A stretch of DNA of 5,522 nt from JBQTIM01 sp052388135 (GTDB lineage: Bacteria > Elusimicrobiota > Elusimicrobia > FEN-1173): NCBI GenBank assembly GCA_052388135.1, contig JBQTIM010000203.1, positions 1 through 5,522 of the forward strand, written 5' to 3'. Positions 1 to 5,522 of the stretch are shown here, piece after piece. A program made the position numbers and the translations under genes. Every line of letters starts with the position of its first letter. Positions within the stretch are counted from its first letter, which is position 1. The notes under the pieces were generated by a model that saw only the letters and a program-made list of their open reading frames with translations, had not been told where the DNA came from and did no database searches.

Positions 1-72
1 GGCTTTTTCCTTCACAAAAAAGTTCGACCGTAGTCCGGGCTACGCTCTCACTTTTTTGTTTCGTAAAAATCC
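1..72. repeat. AT-rich interrupted palindrome, symmetric about 36.5
   Basis: Base p pairs with base 73-p throughout. The matching blocks are 4-8 with 65-69 (TTTTT/AAAAA), 14-23 with 50-59 (ACAAAAAAGT/ACTTTTTTGT, 10 bp perfect), 26-27 with 46-47, and 29-33 with 40-44 (CGTAG/CTACG). By my count about 27 of 36 pairs are complementary. The element starts at the window edge and may continue to the left. It contrasts sharply with the GC-rich surroundings. It may be a terminator, a dispersed palindromic repeat or a small non-coding element. Confidence 0.6.
14..59 (-). terminator. Putative intrinsic terminator downstream of the sigma-54-like gene
   Basis: Read on the minus strand, 58 bases lie between the stop codon and this hairpin. 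An inner CGTAG/CTACG stem with a 6-base loop is followed, six bases later, by CTTTTTTG. That T-run can also pair with the A-run in the outer arm, giving a longer A/T-flanked hairpin. The symmetry means it could work in both directions if a converging gene lies to the left. The inner stem is only 5 bp, so strength is uncertain. Confidence 0.45.
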
Positions 73-117
73 CCGTCTTTTCCGTCTCGGTCCTCGCGCC
101 CAACCGGGGAATCCGGG

Positions 118-1257
118 TTAAGCTTCGGACGGCGCGGGGCCCGGCCGGGCGCGCTTCACGCTCCCTTGGGTCGTCTCCAGAGCCCGCCTGTAATTGTTCA
201 CGGTGCGGCGCGGGACGGGGAAGCCCAAGTCGGTCTCGAGGCGCGTTTGCAAGGCCAGGTCCGTCTTGGCCTGGAATTCCGGATCGGAGGCGGTCAGGAC
301 GTCGAGGGCGTCCAGGCAGAGCTCCTTGCGGGAGCAAAAAAGGTCTTCGATCATCACCTCCTCTTCCCAGGGCAGGATCACGCTGCGGCCGTGGATGGCC
401 CGGTTCACCGTCGAGGGCGCGACGCTGAGCTTGGCGGCCATCTGGCGCTGGGTCAGGGGGCGGCGGCGGACGCTCTCCCGTGTTTTCAGATAGAACCGCT
501 GGGTGTGCGTCAGGAGGTCCAGCAGGCGGAACAAAGTGTTCTGGCGCCAGTTGAAAAGCTCGAGTCGCCGCACCAAGGCCCGCAGGCGGCGGCGCTCCTC
601 TGGCGGCACGTCCTCGCGGTCGGCCAGCGCCTTCAAGCGGTCGTAGTGGATGTCGAAGCGGCCCCGGGCCAGGTGCGGCGACATGTATTCGAACACCACG
701 TCGTCGCCCTCCAGGCCCACCCGCGCCAGGCACGTCGCGGCGGTGGCTCCGTGGAACGGCGACGAAGGCCGCAGGAATTCCCCCAGGACGGAATAGGACA
801 GGAGGAAGGCGCGGACTCGTCCCGCCTCTTCGGGCGAAACGCCGCAGGCGGCGGCGGCTTCCTCCGGCGCGCACTCGTAATCCGCGTAAAGAAAATATTT
901 CTCAAAATTCGCCCGGCCCATCTTGTGGATCAAGTCCAGCACGCCCCGGCTTTCGTCCAGCAAGCCGGCCGTCTCCGCCGACGAGGACGCCGGAAGGACC
1001 CCTTCGTTGATCTCGTAGAACGAGGATGACAGCCGCGTGCGGGGATGGGGCTGGTAGCGGACGATTTTCCATTCGGGCCGGACGGGGCGGACGATTTTTT
1101 GGAAGAGAGGGTCCTCCTCGATCTCCTTCAGGAGGGAGGCCACCTGCGACTCGTTGAGCCGCAGGAGCTGGACCGTTTGGATGCGCGCCAAAAGCTTGGC
1201 GCGGAGGCGCACGTCCGGCCGTTGGGAGAGGCGCAGGGAGGACCGCGGGGCGCTCAT
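118..1257 (-). CDS. rpoN: Divergent, shortened RNA polymerase sigma-54 (RpoN) family protein
   Basis: A 379-residue protein; canonical RpoN is about 450-500. Residues 7-53 align with region I: SLRLSQ at the start (cf. LRLSQQ), then a Leu-spaced helix ending EEDPLFQKI (cf. ESNPLLEQI), but most of the glutamines are replaced. Residues ~100-250 correspond loosely to the core-binding domain, including a LFNWRQNTLFRLLDLL helix (cf. IEQRRQTLLKV). Residues 266-310 match the DNA-binding helix-turn-helix: RPLTQRQMAAKLSVAPSTVNRAI (cf. RPLTLKDVAEEIGMHESTVSRV). The usual TPRG wing is replaced by acidic LPWEEE. Residues 349-358, PRRTVNNYRR, are the RpoN box (consensus ARRTVAKYRE; RRTV and the YR pair kept). 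The acidic region II is essentially missing. Expected role: promoter recognition at -24/-12 elements with an AAA+ activator. Given the changes it could be a specialised paralogue or have altered activator dependence. The ATG at 1257 is the only good start before an in-frame TAA at 1263-1261. No strong ribosome binding site is visible. Confidence 0.8.
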   Translation of the reverse strand: MSAPRSSLRLSQRPDVRLRAKLLARIQTVQLLRLNESQVASLLKEIEEDPLFQKIVRPVRPEWKIVRYQPHPRTRLSSSFYEINEGVLPASSSAETAGLLDESRGVLDLIHKMGRANFEKYFLYADYECAPEEAAAACGVSPEEAGRVRAFLLSYSVLGEFLRPSSPFHGATAATCLARVGLEGDDVVFEYMSPHLARGRFDIHYDRLKALADREDVPPEERRRLRALVRRLELFNWRQNTLFRLLDLLTHTQRFYLKTRESVRRRPLTQRQMAAKLSVAPSTVNRAIHGRSVILPWEEEVMIEDLFCSRKELCLDALDVLTASDPEFQAKTDLALQTRLETDLGFPVPRRTVNNYRRALETTQGSVKRARPGPAPSEA

Positions 1258-1295
1258 TCTTTACAGTTTATATTGAATAACAGGTTTCATCCAGC
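1258..1295 (-). promoter_or_regulatory. AT-rich putative promoter/leader of the sigma-54-like gene
   Basis: The 157-bp gap between the PorV/TPR gene and the sigma-54-like gene is very GC-rich from 1296 to 1414, where I see no convincing hairpin-plus-T-run terminator. It then turns abruptly AT-rich next to the start codon. On the minus strand TATAAA occurs at 1272-1267 and could be a -10 element, which would put transcription start within a few bases of the ATG (nearly leaderless). No good TTGACA-like -35 box sits 16-18 bp upstream, and no -24/-12 GG-N10-GC element is present. The AT bias is the main evidence. Confidence 0.3.
1261..1290 (-). other. In-frame upstream mini-ORF (9 codons) resembling an RpoN N-terminus
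   Basis: On the minus strand an ATG at 1290 opens MKPVIQYKL followed by TAA at 1263-1261. It is in the same frame as the sigma-54-like gene and is separated from its ATG by one AGA codon. The peptide has the pattern M-K-x-x-[IL]-Q-x-[KR]-L that begins many RpoN proteins, just upstream of a second LRLSQ in the main gene. It could be a leader peptide, a remnant of the older N-terminus cut off by a stop, or chance in AT-rich promoter DNA. No ribosome binding site precedes it. Confidence 0.2.
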
Positions 1296-1414
1296 CCGGA
1301 GACGGCGCGGGCCCGAATGCCGGAGGGGAAGGGCTCGTCCGGGTTCCGCGGGCAATCTCGGCAGGAGGGAGAGGCCGCGCGGGGGCGGCCGCAAGGGGAG
1401 CGGCGGAAAGCCGG

Positions 1415-3382
1415 CTAGCGCAACCGGCTCAAGCCGCGCGCCGCCGGCGCGTTGTCCGGGTCCAATTCCAGGGCCTGGCGCCAAAGATCCGCCGCTTTGT
1501 CGGGTTCCCGGGTCAAAAGGGCCTCGAGGCCTCTTTGGTAGAGAAGCTGGGATTGCCTCTTTTTGTAAGGATCCGATTGCGCGTCCAGACGGCTCAAGGC
1601 GTCTTTTGCCGGAGCGTAGTCCGGCTTGTGGCCGAGGGCGGCCTTGAAATTCTCTTCCGCGCCCCGGCGGTCCCCCGCCTGCGCGGCGCGGGTTCCTTTC
1701 TCGAACCTCTCCCGGGCCAGGACGTCGCGGCACAGGAGTCGGTAGCGGGCGGCGTCCTCGTGGCCCGGATCCAGGCGAAGAGTTTCCTCGAAGTTCGCCA
1801 GGGCGCCGGCGAAATCTTCCCGCTGGAAGGCGTCCAGCGCGGCGACGAAAGAGGCGCGGGCCGCGTCGGCTTGGCCGCGTTTTTCGTTTTCCCCTTTTTC
1901 CCGGCCCAAAAGTTTCTCCGCGCGGGTGAGTTGGGCCCGGGCTTCCGCGTGGGCGGGTTTCAGGACCAGGGCCTTGCGGAACTCATCCCGCGCCATGGCG
2001 TAATCGCCCGCCGCGAAATAGCGCATGCCGGATTCGTAGAACGTCCGCATCATGTTGGAAAAGCGTCCGTCTATTTCCTGACGGTGGGTCTTGGCGCCTT
2101 CGTGACCCGGGTCCAGAGCGAAGACGGCCTCGAACTCCTGCTTGGCGGAAACCAGGCGGTCTTGCCGGAAATTTTCCACCCCTCTCCGGTAGTGCTCGTC
2201 GATTTGGGCTTGCAGCTTTTCCCGCCGCGCGGCGTCCTCCTCGTCTTTGAGCGCCCGGCGGACCTTGTGCATGAGGGTCTTGGACGGAACGTGCCAGGGA
2301 GCCACGTTCTGGATTTGCGAGGCCTGCAGGTAGGCGTCCACCAGCCGCCCCCGGGCGTAGAAGGAGGCGGCCTCGGCGTAAGCCCGCCGGATTTGGTCTT
2401 GAATCCGGGCGCGGGCGAAATCCCGCCCGAACCGGAAACCCAGGCTCACGCGGTGGCTGTCGCCCAAGTCGCCGAAGGGTATGAAGGCGTAATCCACCCG
2501 CAGTCGCTCGTTGCCGAAACCGGCGCCGTAGGTGAGGCCCGCGTCCAAGTCCTTGCGGCCCTTGTAGCCGAGGCGGAAGAACAGAAGGTCCCAAAGACGG
2601 TATTCCCCCCCGACGTTAAGGAAAGTCTCGTCGTCCGACGGAAACACGAGGTCGGAGGTCAAGGCCACGGTTTCTCCCAGAATGGGGTAAGCCAGCCCCG
2701 CCTTGAACGCTCCGGGCAAGTCCGATGTCTCGCCGTCGAACTTCAGGCCGCCGCCGAGGTTTTGGGCGGCAAGACCCGTGCGGAGCCGGCGAAAGGGGCC
2801 TTCCCGCGCTTCGTAGATAAGTCCCAGGTCCAACAGCGGGACCGAAGCCTTTTCGCCCATCAGGTCTTTGCGTAAATATTTGATGTTCGCTCCCGTGCTT
2901 AAACCGGGAAGCCACGGCAGGTTCTCCCAGGATTTTCCCCAGCCCAAGGTCAGCAGCGTGTCGGAGGCCGAGAAGTCCCCCGTTTTGGCGCCGAAGGAAT
3001 CGTAACCCGCGATGTCCGGCACCCGCAAAACCGAGAGGCCCGCCCCGAGAGAAGAGCCGCCGCGGACCGGGTGGACGTAATAGAGAACATCCTGCCGGGT
3101 CCCCTGGAGATACGCGTTGCGCATGAAGGAGACTTCCTTCTGCCGCAAGTTGCCCAGGCCGGCCGGGTTCCAATAGAGGGCGGTGGCGTCCGGCGCGTCG
3201 GCGGTTTGAGCGTCGCCCATGGCCACGCCCCGACCGCCCACGCCCATTTTTAAGAAGTTCGCCGTGCCGGAGCCGGGACCTCCGGCCGGAAGCTTGGGGC
3301 ATAAGAAAATCAACGCTCCCGCCAGGAGGCATCCCGCCCGCGCCGCGCGGGTCCGCTCCGCCGGAGCCTCCGCGCGCGTCAT
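1415..3382 (-). CDS. PorV/PorQ-family outer-membrane beta-barrel protein with C-terminal TPR repeats
   Basis: A 655-residue protein with ATG at 3382 and stop TAG. Residues 1-35 form a signal peptide: an Arg-rich start, hydrophobic core GCLLAGALIFLC, and a likely cleavage near LPAGG. No convincing lipobox is present. Residues ~40-320 are PorV/PorQ (UPF0164-like). They show the family opening GVGGRGVAMGDAQTA followed by ATALYWNPAGLG (47-77), alternating beta-strand segments, and a closing strand SHRVSLGFRFGR (309-320). Residues ~330-366 are a degenerate TPR-like helix pair. Five clearer TPRs follow at ~395-428, 447-480, 508-545, 559-592 and 613-647, several ending in the typical LDPGH/LDPDN turn. 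Family knowledge: PorV is an outer-membrane component of type IX secretion that binds cargo sorting domains and is roughly 400 residues, so the ~260-residue TPR extension is extra and would probably face the periplasm. The 4-bp overlap with the upstream gene, whose product has a sorting-like tail, supports a shared export or anchoring function (inference). Confidence 0.88.
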   Translation of the reverse strand: MTRAEAPAERTRAARAGCLLAGALIFLCPKLPAGGPGSGTANFLKMGVGGRGVAMGDAQTADAPDATALYWNPAGLGNLRQKEVSFMRNAYLQGTRQDVLYYVHPVRGGSSLGAGLSVLRVPDIAGYDSFGAKTGDFSASDTLLTLGWGKSWENLPWLPGLSTGANIKYLRKDLMGEKASVPLLDLGLIYEAREGPFRRLRTGLAAQNLGGGLKFDGETSDLPGAFKAGLAYPILGETVALTSDLVFPSDDETFLNVGGEYRLWDLLFFRLGYKGRKDLDAGLTYGAGFGNERLRVDYAFIPFGDLGDSHRVSLGFRFGRDFARARIQDQIRRAYAEAASFYARGRLVDAYLQASQIQNVAPWHVPSKTLMHKVRRALKDEEDAARREKLQAQIDEHYRRGVENFRQDRLVSAKQEFEAVFALDPGHEGAKTHRQEIDGRFSNMMRTFYESGMRYFAAGDYAMARDEFRKALVLKPAHAEARAQLTRAEKLLGREKGENEKRGQADAARASFVAALDAFQREDFAGALANFEETLRLDPGHEDAARYRLLCRDVLARERFEKGTRAAQAGDRRGAEENFKAALGHKPDYAPAKDALSRLDAQSDPYKKRQSQLLYQRGLEALLTREPDKAADLWRQALELDPDNAPAARGLSRLR

Positions 3383-5522
3383 CGGATCACCACCAGCTTG
3401 CCCGTTTTTTTCTGCCGGCTGTTCTCAATCACGTAGAAATGGACGTCGCTGGCGAGAGGCTCCCCGCGGCTGTTGGTCACGTCCCATTTTAAAACGCCGT
3501 CTCCGTCGGTCTCCTGCAGTTCCCGCACCAGCTCGCCGCTGAGCGTGTAGACACGAATCGTCGCCAGGCTGGAAAGCTCCGTGAAGGTGATTTCGGAGTG
3601 CCCCAAGGCGGGCCGGAAGGGCACCGGATAGGCGTAGGCGCCGGCCAATTCCAAGGACGGCTCGCCGATGAGGCCGAACACGCTGAAGCGGCGCACCGGG
3701 GCCGATACGGTGTTGGCGTCGGGGTTCACTTGGGAGCCCGGGATGGGCACCCAGACGCCGCTTGATTCGTCCAGCCACGACAGGCGCAAGGCGGTCTCCC
3801 GCACGGGCGGGTCCGTGCCGTCCACCACGCCGTCGTTGTCGTCGTCGGCGTAGCCCATGACGACGACGGCGGGCGCCGAGAGCCGCCCTTCCACCCTATT
3901 GAGGGCCGCGTCGTAAAGGTTGAACTCCTTGACCGCCAGGAGCCGGCCGTACTCCCCGCGGCTGCGCCGGGCGTTCTCGTTGGCGCGGAGGATGTCCGAG
4001 GGAACGGCGGCCGACGCCATGGAGCCGGCCCGGACGGGATCGTTGATGGCCATCACCGCCGGGAAATCGCCCCAGGCGCCCGCGGGCAGGCAGGCGCGCG
4101 TGCGGGGGTCCTCGGCGTCCACCGCGCAGGCTTCCACGGACGGGTCCATGAGCGTGTAGAGGTGCCGGCGGAACGGCGACAACACGGGGTTGCCGGCTTC
4201 GTCTTTCAAGGAATCCGTGGAGCGCAGTTCGTAGCAGCGCCCAGGCTCCAAAGGGGTCTTGGGCCGCAGGACGGCCGCCCCCGACCCGTCGTATTCCAGC
4301 GCCAGCGGGACGTCGCGCTCCACGCGCCGGCCGGCCTCGTCGAAACCTTCCACCAGCAGGAAGCCCGGCCGCGACGCGTCCGCCAGCGCCGGGCCGTCCA
4401 TGCGTTCGCTGAAAACCACGCGGATGTCCGGCGTCCGGCCGACGCCGACACTGGCCCCGTTGCTCGGAACCGTCAGCCCCCCATCCTCCACGCGCAGGAT
4501 GGACGGAAAATCGGAGTCGGGCCGCGGAACGTAGGTGAACGAGGCCGCGTCGCTCCAATTGCCCGCCAGGTCCCGCGCCCGCACCTTGAAATAATAAACC
4601 TGTCCGTATTCGACCCCCGCTTCTATATGCACGCCGGGAGATTCCAGGGGAATGCCCGGATCCACCGCGCCAACGGGCGGCTCCGCGGAGGCGTTCGTTG
4701 AAAAGCTGTAAGAGTAGCCGGCGATGGGGCTCGCCAGGCCGGAGGGACCGGCGGGATTCGAAACGCTCCAACTGAAATAGGGAGTGATATCCGGCGTTGG
4801 AATTCCGCTTCGAATAGCGAAAGACGGGCCGGTCTCGAACCGGCCGGAAATGCCGAACACGAACGGTTTGGTCCCGTCGATAAAAAATCGGAACGCATCT
4901 CCCTGAACCGCCTGGCCGTGGAGGGCGGGGTTGTTCGCATCCATTGGATAGCCGTCTCCCAGCACGCTGACGAAATAGCGCCCCTCGCCCGGAACTCGGA
5001 AACCCGCCAGGGGTTTTGTGGACCCGGGCGCCACGCCCGGGTCATCGTGGTATAGGGATCCGCTCTGAACGTCGCCGTTCCAGCCGGGAAAAGTTTCATT
5101 CACGGCCGTGGGCGCCGCGCCGAGCGCGTAGTGATAATGAATGGACCCCTCCGCCCGCAGGGGTACCACCAGGGCGTTGAGCCAAATTTCCTCCCGGAGC
5201 GAGGTTGCGGCGTCCACGCCGTTCCAGGAAAGCACGGGCCGGCCGGACACCGGCGGCGAAGCACGCACGGCGATGACGGCGTCATCGGAAACGGACTGCG
5301 CCCCGTCCGTGGCGGTCAGGCGCAGAACGTAAGTCCCCGCCGCGCTGAAGGATGCGGCGGTGTCCGCCGCGGTGGGGTTGGCGAAGGTCACCGTGCCCGG
5401 TCCGCTCACGCGGCTCCAGGTTTGGGTCAACGTACCGGACGGGAGGCCGTCGTCCGTGACGGTGCCGTCCAAATTGGCCGAAGAAGGCAGAGTAATCGTC
5501 TGGTCGGGACCAGCGCTAACGG
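3379..5522 (-). CDS. Large secreted/surface multidomain protein (PKD-like, Fn3/Ig-like, Big_5) with FlgD/T9SS-type C-terminal tail; 5' end outside window
   Basis: The frame is open to the right edge, adding at least 16 residues (ending SSAN) upstream of a TTG at 5472, so this is a 3' fragment of 713 visible residues. Positions below count from the edge. Residues 1-87 match a PKD/K319L-like Ig fold (AGPDQTITLP start, TYVLRLTATDGA end). Residues ~218-331 look Fn3/Ig-like (VYYFKVRARDLAGNWSDAA). Residues ~338-456 fit an SbsA-type Big_5 domain (IRVVFSERMDG, then LKDEAGNPV). Residues 559-571 form an Asp-rich loop (DDDNDGVVDGTDP), followed by the WLDESSGVWVPI...RRFSVFGL module often found before such tails. 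Residues 630-713 are a FlgD-Ig/type A sorting-like tail: YPVPFRP (cf. YPNPFNP), IRVYTLSGELVREL, LKWDVTNSRGEPLAS and terminal TGKLVVIR. No catalytic domain is visible. An extracellular structural, adhesive or carrier role is inferred; any enzyme domain would lie upstream. The stop TGA overlaps the next gene's ATG. Confidence 0.88.
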   Translation of the reverse strand, partial: VSAGPDQTITLPSSANLDGTVTDDGLPSGTLTQTWSRVSGPGTVTFANPTAADTAASFSAAGTYVLRLTATDGAQSVSDDAVIAVRASPPVSGRPVLSWNGVDAATSLREEIWLNALVVPLRAEGSIHYHYALGAAPTAVNETFPGWNGDVQSGSLYHDDPGVAPGSTKPLAGFRVPGEGRYFVSVLGDGYPMDANNPALHGQAVQGDAFRFFIDGTKPFVFGISGRFETGPSFAIRSGIPTPDITPYFSWSVSNPAGPSGLASPIAGYSYSFSTNASAEPPVGAVDPGIPLESPGVHIEAGVEYGQVYYFKVRARDLAGNWSDAASFTYVPRPDSDFPSILRVEDGGLTVPSNGASVGVGRTPDIRVVFSERMDGPALADASRPGFLLVEGFDEAGRRVERDVPLALEYDGSGAAVLRPKTPLEPGRCYELRSTDSLKDEAGNPVLSPFRRHLYTLMDPSVEACAVDAEDPRTRACLPAGAWGDFPAVMAINDPVRAGSMASAAVPSDILRANENARRSRGEYGRLLAVKEFNLYDAALNRVEGRLSAPAVVVMGYADDDNDGVVDGTDPPVRETALRLSWLDESSGVWVPIPGSQVNPDANTVSAPVRRFSVFGLIGEPSLELAGAYAYPVPFRPALGHSEITFTELSSLATIRVYTLSGELVRELQETDGDGVLKWDVTNSRGEPLASDVHFYVIENSRQKKTGKLVVIR
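3388..3394 (-). promoter_or_regulatory. Weak Shine-Dalgarno-like site for the PorV/TPR gene
   Basis: On the minus strand GGTGGTG lies 5 bases before the ATG at 3382, inside the end of the preceding gene. It is a poor match to GGAGG. Together with the ATGA stop/start overlap at 3379-3382 it supports this start and suggests translation by coupling to the upstream gene. Confidence 0.35.

Noticed and set aside
166..1029. Plus-strand open frame (287 codons) opposite the sigma-54-like gene
   Set aside because: It is opposite the helix-turn-helix and RpoN box. Its product has low complexity (Arg, Gly, Gln rich) and matches no family I know.
1296..1414. GC-rich hairpins (for example around the 8-bp palindrome at 1409-1416) as a terminator after the PorV/TPR gene
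   Set aside because: The stems are short or bulged and no T-run follows on the minus strand; similar chance hairpins are expected in such GC-rich sequence.
1045..1647. Plus-strand open frame spanning the 1258-1414 gap
   Set aside because: It crosses the ends of two supported minus-strand genes and has a Pro/Gly/Arg-rich low-complexity product. It is a composition shadow.
1535..2875. Long plus-strand open frame (446 codons) opposite the PorV/TPR gene
   Set aside because: It is antisense to a gene with clear signal peptide, barrel and TPR domains. The translation shows no recognisable domain, and long antisense frames are common in GC-rich DNA.
3281..3340. Lipoprotein signal in the PorV/TPR protein (Cys at residues 18 and 28)
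   Set aside because: Neither cysteine has a proper L-[AS]-[GA]-C lipobox; an ordinary signal peptide fits better.
4443..4465. TGGCCCC...TTGCT as a sigma-54 -24/-12 promoter
   Set aside because: The spacing between GG and GC is too short (7 instead of 10 bases) and the site is inside coding sequence on the strand opposite the genes.
5470..5472. TTG at 5472 as the start of the surface protein
   Set aside because: The frame continues open to the window edge, and the upstream residues (AGPDQTITLP) complete the PKD-like domain, so this TTG is an internal leucine codon.

Overview
The window is GC-rich, densely coding bacterial DNA. All three genes supported here read on the minus strand, so transcription runs from the right edge of the window to the left. 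The layout is typical of a Gram-negative organism with an outer membrane. It carries a large secreted multidomain protein with a FlgD/type IX-secretion-like C-terminal tail, an outer-membrane PorV/PorQ-type barrel fused to TPR repeats, and a sigma-54-family protein. PorV/PorQ-TPR proteins next to proteins with a 'YPNPFNP'-type tail suggest a high-GC Elusimicrobiota-like lineage or another phylum near the Bacteroidota/Fibrobacterota group. This placement is an inference from gene style, not a phylogenetic result.

Right part (3379-5522): the 3' portion of a large extracellular or cell-surface protein. Its reading frame is open at the right edge, so the real start lies outside the window. In order it carries a PKD-like domain, a fibronectin-III/Ig-like stretch, an SbsA-type Ig-like (Big_5) domain, an Asp-rich calcium-loop-like motif, and an approximately 84-residue tail of the FlgD-Ig/T9SS type A sorting-domain kind.

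Middle (1415-3382): a 655-residue secreted protein with an N-terminal PorV/PorQ-like beta-barrel and five or six TPR repeats at the C-terminus. Its ATG overlaps the stop of the preceding gene by 4 bp (ATGA), so the two are almost certainly co-transcribed and translationally coupled. PorV is the outer-membrane shuttle of type IX secretion and binds C-terminal sorting domains, so the pair looks like a cargo plus its export or anchoring partner.

Left part (118-1257): a short, divergent sigma-54 (RpoN) family protein. It has a recognisable region I, helix-turn-helix and RpoN box but is about 100 residues shorter than usual. It follows a 157-bp gap whose last ~35 bp are sharply AT-rich (a possible promoter) and contain a 9-codon in-frame mini-ORF resembling an RpoN N-terminus. 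Downstream, at 1-72, lies an AT-rich interrupted palindrome that probably acts as a terminator or is a dispersed repeat. I saw no tRNA, rRNA, CRISPR array or transposase.
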